A stretch of 26,214 nucleotides of DNA from positions 1 to 26,214 of the IMG/VR virus record IMGVR_UViG_3300028025_000812, one strand, 5' to 3'. The notes under the pieces were generated by a model. That model saw nothing but the letters and a program-made list of their open reading frames with translations. It was not told where the DNA came from and searched no databases. Shown one piece after another: positions 1 through 6,539 of this stretch; the stretch's first letter is position 1; each line of letters starts with the position of its first letter. Position numbers and translations under genes: made by a program. Source of the stretch: a virus.

Positions 1-263
1 TTTACAAAGTACCCAAACTTTTTCAAGTCTTTAAGTAATCTATTATAGCCCCAATTGTCTGGAATGTCAAGTTGCTTGTAAGGTGGTGTTCCCTCAGGCA
101 AATCGAATTGAATGTCTCTATTGTATACAAATGTGAGAACAGTTTTCAATTCAGGTTTCAAATTGGCAATCTCACGCAAATGTGTCACGCGATCTTTCGC
201 TGGTACATCATTCACAATTTTAAGCAACTCTGGTATGGTTGCTCTACTAATGTCAGTCGGCAT
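1..263 (-). CDS. Conserved T4-like phage protein, 3' end cut by window edge
   Basis: An open frame starts at the ATG at 263 and runs off the left edge, giving about 87 residues (begins MPTDISRATIPEL). It is acidic and helical at first, then has the segment FDLPEGTPPYK followed by DIPDNWGYNRLL. That 'LPEG-PP-K' segment recurs in a family of short T4-like phage proteins of unknown function, which I recall as the DUF6433 type; the family name is from memory. The start lies one base after the RNase H stop, so the two are probably co-transcribed. An exact-consensus sigma70 promoter (42-70) lies inside this reading frame and points out of the window. No enzymatic motif is visible. Confidence 0.75.
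   Translation of the reverse strand, partial: MPTDISRATIPELLKIVNDVPAKDRVTHLREIANLKPELKTVLTFVYNRDIQFDLPEGTPPYKQLDIPDNWGYNRLLKDLKKFGYFV
42..70 (-). promoter_or_regulatory. Sigma70 promoter, exact consensus, inside a coding region
   Basis: On the minus strand, TTGACA (65-70), a spacer of 17 bases and TATAAT (42-47) match both consensus hexamers exactly. It lies within the coding sequence of the partial gene at the left edge and would drive the next gene outside the window. Confidence 0.7.
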
Positions 264-264
264 A

Positions 265-1131
265 TTAAAATTCCTGTATGTGTTCCATCAATTGTTTCAT
301 ACGATTTTTGATGAAATAGTTTAGTACTTTATCTTTACCCTTCACTTCTTTGGGGGTGCGATAAGCGGTTAAAATTTTATCTGCATATTCACTAGGTACT
401 TTTGACAAATCAATTAGACTTTCATTTCGCTGGTAATTACGCAACATTGATGCATCGCAAAAATCTTCCGGTTTCTGCGCTACCCATGTATTTAGTTTTT
501 TTTCAGTTACAGGCTTCTGACGGGCTTCGGTAATGAAAGTATCATCGCTAGACAGAATGTTAGGGATGCCGTCACCTCTATCACCTTTGATGATATGCTC
601 TTTAAGGAATTTAACTGGCTCTGATGTTTTCAGAAACTTCTTTGCCATAGGGCTGTACTGATCTACATTGGCAAACTTTTGCAATTGCATAAAGTCTTTG
701 TCGCTAGAAAGAATCAGAATCTTTTCACTTTGAGAATTTTTCAATTCTACGCCATAGTTTGTACAGATTGTACCGATCACATCATCGGCTTCAGTCTTGT
801 CAATTTGTATAACCTTGTACGGAAAGTTCTCGCGAATCTCATCACGCACTCTGTTAAGAGTTTCGAAAATTAGATTCCAATCGTATGGAGATTCTTCACG
901 CGATTTTTTACGCGCCGCTTTGTAGTACGGGAACAAATCTTTGCGCCAGTACTTCTTATCATCTGCACAGATTACAAGATCGCCATACTCTCCTTTAAAC
1001 TTCACATTGTACATGCGAATGCTATTGAGTACCATATGGCGAATCAAATTCTCATCGATGCCACCATTAGCAATTCCTGGTTGCATCATGAGGTTGGAAA
1101 TCATGACTTGATTCAAGTCGAGTAAAATCAT
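265..1131 (-). CDS. rnh: RNase H, 5'-3' exonuclease of the FEN/T4 Rnh family
   Basis: 288 residues (T4 RNase H is about 305). The enzyme removes RNA primers and flaps from lagging-strand fragments. The metal-binding acids sit where expected: D5 in the opening MILLDLNQ, DD at 57-58, ADDVIG (D116, D117), SSDKDF (D144, D146), and GDRGDGIPN near 183-191, which is the helix-3-turn DNA-binding region of the family. The ATG at 1131 has AGGA about seven bases upstream. The upstream gene ends only nine bases before the start, and a good sigma70 promoter (1163-1191) lies in the tail of that gene. The family is near certain; function follows from T4. Confidence 0.93.
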   Translation of the reverse strand: MILLDLNQVMISNLMMQPGIANGGIDENLIRHMVLNSIRMYNVKFKGEYGDLVICADDKKYWRKDLFPYYKAARKKSREESPYDWNLIFETLNRVRDEIRENFPYKVIQIDKTEADDVIGTICTNYGVELKNSQSEKILILSSDKDFMQLQKFANVDQYSPMAKKFLKTSEPVKFLKEHIIKGDRGDGIPNILSSDDTFITEARQKPVTEKKLNTWVAQKPEDFCDASMLRNYQRNESLIDLSKVPSEYADKILTAYRTPKEVKGKDKVLNYFIKNRMKQLMEHIQEF

Positions 1132-1140
1132 TTCAATGTC

Positions 1141-2235
1141 CTAATTAACTATTCTGAGGATAATTGTATCAGAATTCATGCGACCTGTCAAGTTTGATTC
1201 TTTGGTAGACAAGTCTGGTAGAATCTTCTTGATTTTAACTTTGCCAGCCTCCATCACTTCTTTGATAGTTGCCTCTGGCTTGCGTAGACGTTTGCCAATG
1301 GATGTTTGTTCATTGTAGTTTTGCAATGTGCTACCTTTTACAGACAAGCCTTTCGCATTATCTGCATGGTAAACACCAAGCAACTTTGTCTTTGTGTTAT
1401 ATGTCCACAACTGCAATGCGCCAACCACTTTCTCTGGCGCAATACTCACCAAACCAAGTTCTGCAAAGTCTTTCATGTAGTTCAGTTTAGAAACTAGAAC
1501 ACTTGCAGGCTTCTCTTTTACCTTACGCTTTTTGCGCGTTGGCTTAATGCTTGCACGATTGTTTGCGGAAACGACAATCGAATCCAAAAACTCTTTGAAT
1601 CTACGCAACTCTGGTTTGCTAAAGTTAGAGTAACCTTCTTTCAATTGCGGATCGGTCGTATCAATTACTTCTTCAATCTCTTTCGCTCTTTCAATGAAGA
1701 CGTTACAAATCTTTGTCATCACCACGGATGATAGATTGCGCGAACGAAAATAAGAATCCATATCAATAGGATTTTTGCAACCAGTAGTTACAAAATCATC
1801 AATGAGACCTTCAATCTCTCCAGCCTCTTCGCTTGCTTTCTCGCGAATACGATCTTGAATGTTGACCTTTGGCGCATCTTCAACCACCACAGCAACAACT
1901 TTCAATTCTTTATTTGCTTCGACCAAAAGTTCTTTATACTTGCCCGCAAAGTATTGCTTAGTCTTGTCACTAGGAACAAAACCAAGACAAAGCATTCGCG
2001 CAAGCCAGCCAAATTGTAAATTGATTTTAGATTCTGATACAGAACGAACTGCAAGAATTTCGTTCTTACTTCGCCCGACAAATTTCAGATAGTCGAGTAC
2101 AAATTCTTTTGCTTCTTTTTTACTGCAATTGTAATTGTACCAATTGAATGCGTCAATCAAAACGCTTTGTTCACTCTTACCTTCTACGTTTGTGTAGATA
2201 GGTTCAGCACCAATTTCGGAATTAATCTTTCTCAT
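1141..2235 (-). CDS. Conserved phage protein of unknown function, 364 aa
   Basis: 364 residues, no catalytic motif I can identify. The N-terminal third contains YNCSKKEAKEFVLDYLK and a conserved tryptophan segment (FGWLARML). Around residues 227-245 there is a very basic linker (KPTRKKRKVKEKP), and the C-terminal third is beta-rich (GALQLWTYNTKTKLLGVYHA, then GLSVKGSTLQNY). I have seen this architecture in marine T4-like phages as an unnamed protein; nucleic-acid binding is only a guess from the basic linker. The ATG overlaps the stop of a possible 63-residue gene as ATGA and has no clear ribosome-binding site, which suggests translational coupling. Its last 50 bases hold the promoter that probably serves rnh. 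Confidence 0.85.
   Translation of the reverse strand: MRKINSEIGAEPIYTNVEGKSEQSVLIDAFNWYNYNCSKKEAKEFVLDYLKFVGRSKNEILAVRSVSESKINLQFGWLARMLCLGFVPSDKTKQYFAGKYKELLVEANKELKVVAVVVEDAPKVNIQDRIREKASEEAGEIEGLIDDFVTTGCKNPIDMDSYFRSRNLSSVVMTKICNVFIERAKEIEEVIDTTDPQLKEGYSNFSKPELRRFKEFLDSIVVSANNRASIKPTRKKRKVKEKPASVLVSKLNYMKDFAELGLVSIAPEKVVGALQLWTYNTKTKLLGVYHADNAKGLSVKGSTLQNYNEQTSIGKRLRKPEATIKEVMEAGKVKIKKILPDLSTKESNLTGRMNSDTIILRIVN
1163..1191 (-). promoter_or_regulatory. Sigma70 promoter in front of rnh
   Basis: TTGACA (1186-1191), 17-base spacer, TACAAT (1163-1168) on the minus strand: 11 of 12 consensus positions. It lies in the last codons of the upstream gene, about 32 bases before the rnh start. Confidence 0.6.
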
Positions 2236-2423
2236 GATGTAGGTCTATATGTCCAAGTGTTAGTCTCAAGATTCCAAATACTCTCTACTTTACTGTTCTT
2301 TCCTTGTAGAATCGTTACTATTATTCTGTTCGTTTTCAGCAATGAAATTAAGAATGCCTTTAGTTTCTCCAGATCCGGAGATTCTTCCTCCGTCACTATC
2401 TTGACTGCCGTATAGGTATTCAT
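2232..2423 (-). CDS. Possible small protein overlapping the glutaredoxin-like gene, 63 aa
   Basis: A 63-residue frame starts at the ATG at 2423 and ends in a TGA that overlaps the next start as ATGA. It reads as ordinary protein: an acidic start (VTEEESPDLEKLKAFL), a hydrophobic strand (RIIVTILQ), then a tryptophan-containing end (WNLETNTWTYRP). It overlaps the last 134 bases of the glutaredoxin-like frame. That stretch of the other frame is low-complexity (Gly, Ser, Asn, Glu, Asp) and lies beyond the normal glutaredoxin fold, so this frame may be the selected one there. Ribosome binding is weak (GAAAGAA). No family recognised. Against it: short length and the overlap. Confidence 0.5.
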   Translation of the reverse strand: MNTYTAVKIVTEEESPDLEKLKAFLISLLKTNRIIVTILQGKNSKVESIWNLETNTWTYRPTS

Positions 2424-2625
2424 AAAGTTCTTTCACACCGCCTATGTATTTTGTGCCATGATAAATGTGCGGCACAGTTTGTGTTCCTGGTCGCAACCTT
2501 TGAAGTTGATTGAGTGTATAGTGTATTCCGTACAAATACATACGATACTCATAATTCATTGTATATAGCAAAAATTCTGCTTTCTCACATGCTCTGCTGT
2601 TAGGTGCGCCGTATATGAAAAACAT
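2290..2625 (-). CDS. Glutaredoxin-like protein with SxxC in place of CxxC
   Basis: 111 residues; a thioredoxin-fold glutaredoxin by pattern. The first strand (MFFIYGAPNS) leads into the active-site turn, the cis-proline appears as TVPHIY, and the family ending is present (GTKYIGGVKELYEYL, to about residue 69). Phage glutaredoxins (T4 NrdC) reduce the phage ribonucleotide reductase, and this genome carries nrdA/nrdB. The active site reads N-S-R-A-C, so the N-terminal nucleophilic cysteine is serine (codon AGC) and only the second cysteine remains. That is the reverse of ordinary monothiol glutaredoxins. Residues 70-111 are a low-complexity tail overlapping another frame. The start overlaps the previous stop as TAATG. 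Redox activity is therefore doubtful, so I give no nrdC symbol. Confidence 0.8.
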   Translation of the reverse strand: MFFIYGAPNSRACEKAEFLLYTMNYEYRMYLYGIHYTLNQLQRLRPGTQTVPHIYHGTKYIGGVKELYEYLYGSQDSDGGRISGSGETKGILNFIAENEQNNSNDSTRKEQ

Positions 2626-3245
2626 TACATCTCGGTTCTTGTAGTAGTCACAAGCCTCACATGCGTACCTGGATGAACGGTAGTCGATATAGTTTTCTTT
2701 TCGCCATTGTCTTCGTAAGTTACAAGGTAACCCACAATGACATTACGGCTATAAGGTTCTTCAAGAATTTGACAAGTGTTTTGTTGTTGATAGCCGACCG
2801 TTTGTGTGGAGTAACCAACTACTCTCTGATTAGAATTGGTTGCAACACCCGCACCAATCGCTCCACCAATCACGGTCGCGCCTACATTACCATTTGAAAC
2901 TCCGGCACCGACAATCGCACCAACAACCGCACCAAGTGCGGCATCTGCTGGATGCACATATCGACCTTCTACAATGGGAACATTTTTTTGAATAGGTACT
3001 GTAGTTACGCCACAGACTTGTCTCTGAGTAACACCAGTTTCCAGTTTTGACATTGTTTCGATATTGACAATAGGTGCATATCGAACCAATTGGTTCGGAA
3101 CATTATAAAGAGGGCTAGGCTTGTAAGAATGACTTTGACCATCTAGTGTTCGCGGTTCATTCTGCCTTGGGTCTTTCGAAAACCTAACCTCTGCATGTGC
3201 GGTAGTTGCAACTAAAAGAGCGGCAACTAAGGCTGTGAGTTTCAT
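2625..3245 (-). CDS. Exported glycine-zipper protein, 206 aa
   Basis: The start is the ATG at 3245, chosen because AAAGGAAAA lies just upstream and the first residues then form a signal peptide (MKLTALVAALLVATTAHA, cut near residue 18). A longer frame starting further upstream would destroy the promoter spacing. Residues about 100-136 are a glycine zipper (ALGAVVGAIVGAGV, then GATVIGGAIGAGVA), as in the 17-kDa surface-antigen/YMGG group of outer-membrane proteins. It is followed by a beta-rich end (VGYLVTYEDNGEKKTI, HPGTHVRL). The protein should be exported and associate with the cell envelope. It has its own strong sigma70 promoter (3271-3299), so production early in infection is likely; a role in envelope remodelling or superinfection exclusion is inference. 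Confidence 0.82.
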   Translation of the reverse strand: MKLTALVAALLVATTAHAEVRFSKDPRQNEPRTLDGQSHSYKPSPLYNVPNQLVRYAPIVNIETMSKLETGVTQRQVCGVTTVPIQKNVPIVEGRYVHPADAALGAVVGAIVGAGVSNGNVGATVIGGAIGAGVATNSNQRVVGYSTQTVGYQQQNTCQILEEPYSRNVIVGYLVTYEDNGEKKTISTTVHPGTHVRLVTTTRTEM

Positions 3246-3270
3246 GGAAGTTTTCCTTTCATTTGTATAT

Positions 3271-3299
3271 ATCATACCGCATTTCCTGGCTGTTGTCAA
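3271..3299 (-). promoter_or_regulatory. Strong sigma70 promoter for the glycine-zipper gene
   Basis: TTGACA (3294-3299), 17-base spacer, TATGAT (3271-3276), 11 of 12 consensus bases, in the 82-base gap before the ATG at 3245. The likely transcript start is near 3264, leaving a short leader that contains the ribosome-binding site. Confidence 0.75.
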
Positions 3300-3327
3300 G
3301 TATGGGTAAGTACACAAATGTTAGTGA

Positions 3328-3645
3328 TTACTTACTTGCAGGTTTAGCAGGCACTCTCTTCTTTGCTTGCTTGACAACATTTGCCGTCACATTACCGGCA
3401 ACTTTCTTAGCAGGTGCTTTTCTTGCTTTTGGTGCTGGCGCAGGTGTTGGTTCTACGGCTTTCACGGCAATGCCTTGAACGTGCTGAACCTTCACAGGTT
3501 CATAAACTTCTGCTGGTTGCTTTTCTTCTACTGGCTTTGTAACAGAGTCAAGCGGATGTGTTCCGTCTGCTTTTTCTTTGTTCAAATGATTATAGGCAAT
3601 ATAGACAATACCGCCAAGAATAAGAATGCCAATGATAATTTCCAT
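3328..3645 (-). CDS. Single-pass membrane protein with Ala/Pro/Lys-rich tail, 105 aa
   Basis: The first 18 residues are a hydrophobic helix (MEIIIGILILGGIVYIAY). A polar stretch follows, then a basic tail from about residue 65 rich in alanine, proline and lysine (PAPAPKARKAPAKK, KKRVPAKPASK), like histone H1 tails. The likely topology is an N-terminal anchor with the basic tail in the cytoplasm, where it could touch nucleic acid or membrane phospholipid; that is inference. The ATG at 3645 has AGGAGA at good spacing and an exact T4-type late promoter (3677-3684) about 32 bases upstream, so late expression is likely. No family recognised. Confidence 0.78.
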   Translation of the reverse strand: MEIIIGILILGGIVYIAYNHLNKEKADGTHPLDSVTKPVEEKQPAEVYEPVKVQHVQGIAVKAVEPTPAPAPKARKAPAKKVAGNVTANVVKQAKKRVPAKPASK

Positions 3646-3770
3646 AACTGTCTCCTAATTGTTGGAATAAACAAACTATTTATATTAAGTGTGGGTTTGT
3701 GATGAGGACACCTGCCTTGATTAAAATCACAAGAAGGTGTGTATTCTTTGCGGCAAGTTTGACAAGTCAT
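3582..3770 (-). CDS. Small Cys/His zinc-binding-type protein, 62 aa
   Basis: The start is the ATG at 3770, which overlaps the previous stop as TAATG; a TTG three codons earlier is less likely. The N-terminus MTCQTCRKEYTPSCDFNQGR followed by CPHH has the spacing CxxC...C...CxHH expected of a small zinc-binding domain, and very similar short proteins occur in T4-like phages. After residue 30 the sequence changes to a hydrophobic helix (LSLAFLFLAVLSILPIII) and overlaps the next gene by 64 bases. Either the tail is a true membrane anchor or the real protein is meant to end near residue 31. The late promoter at 3677-3684 lies inside this gene. Confidence 0.65.
   Translation of the reverse strand: MTCQTCRKEYTPSCDFNQGRCPHHKPTLNINSLFIPTIRRQLWKLSLAFLFLAVLSILPIII
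3677..3684 (-). promoter_or_regulatory. T4-type late promoter
   Basis: The minus strand reads TATAAATA, the exact T4 late -10 octamer recognised by the gp55 late sigma factor with the sliding clamp. It lies about 32 bases before the ATG of the 105-residue membrane protein. Confidence 0.6.
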
Positions 3771-4531
3771 TAGTCCCAAAGTCCTCTATAATATTTGCCA
3801 AACAAACGCAAGCCGTTATCGATTCGTTTGCTATGTGCTTGATAACCTTCTGCATCAAACTTTGCGGTATGATTAGGACCATCAACCATTTGATATAATG
3901 TTGGTTTGCCATTCTCATCCCATTTACATGGCTTACTCATCCAGTCAGTTTTGCCTGTATGAAATTGATCTTCCCAATCTGTTGCAAGTTGTTCGAAAGA
4001 CCAAATCATTTCACTCATAATGTAATCCCAACGTAGATGTACAAGGTCATCTACTGCACTATCAGCGGCTTCTTTCTTTTCTGGAAAGAGTTCTTGTTGA
4101 TCCCAATTATGAGGATCATATGTAGTGTGAAATTTTTCAGGCACATCTTCATCATCAACAAGTTGAGAACCATGCTTGGTTTCTTTCAATTGTTTTAGCA
4201 TAGGCAGAATGATAGGATTCAAAGTTGAATCCATGTTCCAAGTATCGTACTTATCAATCTTCACATACACAATACGTTTTCTTTTAGATTCAATCCAAAG
4301 CAATAGTTTATATAGCCATGTGTTAGGACGGTCTCTGTCCCAACGTGTTGTCGCTTTTGGGTCTTCTTTTTCTACGCTACCGTGTGCAAGCCATTCGCCA
4401 AAGTTATGCACCCAATCTGGTTCGCGTTCGAAACCATATTCATCTTTTTCTTTCTTTGCCCAAAAGCAAAGTAACTCTGCTAGTTGGTAAGGACCAAACC
4501 AGTTTTTATATGGACCAATATAGACTTTCAT
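3770..4531 (-). CDS. Conserved T4-like phage protein of unknown function, 253 aa
   Basis: 253 residues beginning MKVYIGPYKNWFGPYQLAE, a start I know from a family in T4-like cyanophages and related phages with no assigned function. It is rich in tryptophan and aspartate. Conserved stretches include IDKYDTWNMDSTLNPIILPM, LKETKHGSQLVDDEDVPE and WDYIMSEMIWSFEQLATDWE. No signal peptide, membrane helix or known catalytic motif is visible, so it is probably soluble and cytoplasmic. The ATG overlaps the preceding stop as ATGA and has AAGGA just before it. Confidence 0.88.
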   Translation of the reverse strand: MKVYIGPYKNWFGPYQLAELLCFWAKKEKDEYGFEREPDWVHNFGEWLAHGSVEKEDPKATTRWDRDRPNTWLYKLLLWIESKRKRIVYVKIDKYDTWNMDSTLNPIILPMLKQLKETKHGSQLVDDEDVPEKFHTTYDPHNWDQQELFPEKKEAADSAVDDLVHLRWDYIMSEMIWSFEQLATDWEDQFHTGKTDWMSKPCKWDENGKPTLYQMVDGPNHTAKFDAEGYQAHSKRIDNGLRLFGKYYRGLWD

Positions 4532-4827
4532 TCCTTATAAACCTTTCGTTTGTATGGTGTTGGGTTTGGACGGGTTCGTATGCCCACGCCAGACATTACT
4601 TCTCCTTCTTCTGGAGTAAGTTTACCAAATTCTTTCATCATATAATAACGAACCATTTCGTCTGTGATCTGACTGATAAGATTATTCTTTTCATTCTCAA
4701 GCCAAAAACGAATAGGGGCGCGACCCCAAGTTTTGTATTTCATAACATCATGGAATATCTTACGATGCGTTTTACTTGTAGCATCAAATACTTCATGCTG
4801 TCTTCCATACTGTTCAATCTTACTCAT
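4528..4827 (-). CDS. Hypothetical protein, 99 aa
   Basis: 99 residues, polar, mostly helical by composition, with a basic proline-containing tail (RTRPNPTPYKRKVYKE). No motif recognised. It overlaps the previous gene by eight bases and the next by four (ATGA), which is the strongest argument that it is real. Confidence 0.75.
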   Translation of the reverse strand: MSKIEQYGRQHEVFDATSKTHRKIFHDVMKYKTWGRAPIRFWLENEKNNLISQITDEMVRYYMMKEFGKLTPEEGEVMSGVGIRTRPNPTPYKRKVYKE

Positions 4828-5059
4828 TTGATTTTCTTTCTTCCGTAAACTTTACCATAAAAGGTTTCTTATCAAACCACTCCGGTACTTTTTCTGCAAT
4901 TATATCAAAATGATAATCATCCGGATAGTGTCGCAATACCCAAAGGGCTTGTCTACGCACATCTTTAGGAACCTTAGGTGTTTTCTTAGGGTCCAGTAAA
5001 TCTTGTAAAAATTGTTTACCGCATTTGAGTGCGCGGTATCTTTCGTCAGGTAACGTCAT
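4820..5059 (-). CDS. BPSL0761-like small protein, 79 aa
   Basis: Residues 1-60 have the pattern MT-P-ERYRAL...FLQDL, a basic proline segment, VPKDVRRQALWVLRHYPDDY, matching from memory the small BPSL0761 family of proteobacterial proteins (named from a Burkholderia locus; function unknown). The C-terminus is a divergent lysine-rich extension. It overlaps the AbrB-like gene upstream by 14 bases and the next by eight. The family is otherwise bacterial, so this may be a gene taken from the host. Whether it acts on host or phage is unknown. Confidence 0.7.
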   Translation of the reverse strand: MTLPDERYRALKCGKQFLQDLLDPKKTPKVPKDVRRQALWVLRHYPDDYHFDIIAEKVPEWFDKKPFMVKFTEERKSNE

Positions 5060-5507
5060 CTTCTTCCCACTTTGTTACAAAAGTGTCCATTTTATAGTCA
5101 TCAGTCCAAGACGATGCATACGCATTATCTTTGTCGCAAAGTTTCAACACTTCTTCTGGTGTAACAACACGATGCGAAATAATTGTTTCACCAAGATGTT
5201 CTTGTGAAAATTCGGTGGCGTCATTCATTGTAACTGTATCAAGAGCCCAATTGGCTTTGTCGTTACCAAAGTCATCAACCCCGATAGGAACTTCAACAAC
5301 ATAGCGTTGACGAAATTGTGAGATACACTCAACAAGAACCAATTGTGTTTCACGCTTTTTCAAAGTCCAACTCCCGTCTTTGTTGTCAATCCATTCAATC
5401 CTATCGCCGGTGCGCCAGCCTGCGCCTTCAAGCACTTCATCAGGAAATTCAATGAAAAAATCTCCATCTTCATGTTGCTTAACGTCAAGTGTCCAAGTTT
5501 TATTCAC
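5046..5507 (-). CDS. AbrB/SpoVT-fold N-terminus with a phage-specific C-terminal domain, 153 aa
   Basis: Residues 1-50 (KTWTLDVKQHEDGDFFIEFP, then DEVLEGAGWRTGDRIEW and a closing strand GSWTLKKR) have the pattern of the swapped-hairpin AbrB/MazE fold, which binds DNA as a dimer in transition-state regulators and antitoxins. Residues 55-153 form an acidic second domain ending DDYKMDTFVTKWEEDD. There is no ATG at the N-terminus: the start is a GTG (5507) supported by AAGGA at normal spacing and by a GTGA overlap with the previous stop. A DNA-binding regulatory role is plausible, but the second domain resembles other unnamed phage proteins, so the function is open. Confidence 0.75.
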   Translation of the reverse strand: MNKTWTLDVKQHEDGDFFIEFPDEVLEGAGWRTGDRIEWIDNKDGSWTLKKRETQLVLVECISQFRQRYVVEVPIGVDDFGNDKANWALDTVTMNDATEFSQEHLGETIISHRVVTPEEVLKLCDKDNAYASSWTDDYKMDTFVTKWEEDDVT

Positions 5508-5791
5508 AATATCATCCTTATTAATCCAACGCTATCAATTGCTGTTAACAAAAGGTAGTTAGCCAGCATCCCAAAAGATTTCCTAGTAAAAGCAGCCCAA
5601 GCATAGAGACTACAACCGATGATCCAAATAGGGTAAAGAATAAGTAGGGGCGGATTGGGGACTGTGAGAGCCATGGTGATCGAACACCCAATGCTAATGC
5701 CCCAAGCAAGCAACTCAATGCAAAACCGAAAACGATTAGAATTCCAGTCATGTTTTATCCAATCAAATATTCCATATATTATATCACGCAT
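5504..5791 (-). CDS. Small conserved phage membrane protein, 95 aa
   Basis: After an amphipathic start (MRDIIYGIFDWIKHDWNSNR) come three likely membrane helices: IELLAWGISIGCSITMAL, LLILYPIWIIGCSLYAWAAF and MLANYLLLTAIDSVGLIRMI. The middle segment with VPNPPLL and TRKSFGML is strongly conserved in unnamed T4-like phage membrane proteins I recall. The start at 5791 overlaps the glycosyltransferase stop by eight bases; in-frame ATG (5815) and GTG (5845) codons upstream are alternatives. A consensus promoter (5874-5902) lies about 85 bases upstream. No transport residues are evident. Confidence 0.82.
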   Translation of the reverse strand: MRDIIYGIFDWIKHDWNSNRFRFCIELLAWGISIGCSITMALTVPNPPLLILYPIWIIGCSLYAWAAFTRKSFGMLANYLLLTAIDSVGLIRMIL

Positions 5792-6539
5792 CCTTAACTT
5801 TCGCAAGTATCTCATTCCAAAGTTTGCCATAGCCTTTGCTATCACAAATTGCTTTTAACATTTCTAGTTTATCATTATACCAATGTTCTCTTGGAATGTC
5901 AAGTAGGTATTTCATACATACCGCTTCGTCAAAAAACAACGGAAAGTTCCACGCACCATGGAAGCCAAATGTATTGCCAGTAGGGTTACACCACTCATGG
6001 GCAAACTGATTCGCCACTTCGATTGGTGCATACTTTATATCATACTTTCTCTTTAGAAACTGAGAATGCCCTTGGCAAATTACTGCATCTTCGTTTTTAA
6101 ATCTTGGACTGTTTTCAAACTTGATAAAAGGATCACGCAATGCTTCAATCAGTTTCATGCTACGCAAACTGAATCCACCATTGCCAACTTTCTCTTCTGG
6201 TCTAATCCATGTAAACCTATCAGGCCATGGCGCACCAATGTAATCGTAATTATAGTAATCGTCTGACCAATGCATCTTGTTAGCCGCCATGCCATCATAC
6301 TGAACCACTAGCACAAACTCAGTCTTGACATGCGCCCATAGATTTTTAATCATGTAATAACTGTAATCATCTACAGTAAAGTTTTCACGCAAAGGAATGT
6401 GATGCCCGTACCCAAGCGGTATGTTACCAACTTGCAATACTGTTTCAACATCTGGAGTATTTTCTAGAGTAGTATCAATTGCAAAACGCATAGCCTTGTG
6501 GTTTGTATTGCCCACAATTACAACGGTGATTTTTTTCAT
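5784..6539 (-). CDS. Glycosyltransferase-like protein, DUF5672 type, 251 aa
   Basis: 251 residues. A Rossmann-like start (MKKITVVIVGNTNHKAMRFA) is followed by FVLVVQYDGM (about 75-84), DYIGAPW (99-105) and VGNGGFSLRS (118-127). These match the pattern of the DUF5672 group, related to GT-A glycosyltransferases; the QYDG aspartate would take the place of the metal-binding DxD. It probably transfers a sugar, acceptor unknown: host surface glycan, a virion protein or modified DNA. Its start overlaps the stop of a second glycosyltransferase (ATGA), so the two form a pair. A consensus sigma70 promoter sits inside its last 120 bases. Confidence 0.8.
   Translation of the reverse strand: MKKITVVIVGNTNHKAMRFAIDTTLENTPDVETVLQVGNIPLGYGHHIPLRENFTVDDYSYYMIKNLWAHVKTEFVLVVQYDGMAANKMHWSDDYYNYDYIGAPWPDRFTWIRPEEKVGNGGFSLRSMKLIEALRDPFIKFENSPRFKNEDAVICQGHSQFLKRKYDIKYAPIEVANQFAHEWCNPTGNTFGFHGAWNFPLFFDEAVCMKYLLDIPREHWYNDKLEMLKAICDSKGYGKLWNEILAKVKDA
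5874..5902 (-). promoter_or_regulatory. Sigma70 promoter, exact consensus, inside a glycosyltransferase gene
   Basis: TTGACA (5897-5902), 17-base spacer, TATAAT (5874-5879): 12 of 12 consensus bases on the minus strand. It would drive the membrane protein, AbrB-fold protein and downstream small genes separately from the glycosyltransferases. Confidence 0.7.

Noticed and set aside
3246-3317. N-terminal extension of the glycine-zipper protein to an upstream start
   Set aside because: The extension would run through the promoter and place the signal peptide internally; the ATG at 3245 has a good ribosome-binding site.
3589-3617. TATAAT with a weak TTGGCG -35 box inside the 105-residue membrane protein gene
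   Set aside because: The -35 match is poor, and a lone -10 hexamer is common in AT-rich sequence.
4176-4848. Plus-strand open frames of 104 and 167 codons
   Set aside because: They lie opposite well-supported minus-strand genes, have no ribosome-binding site, and their composition is that expected of antisense frames.
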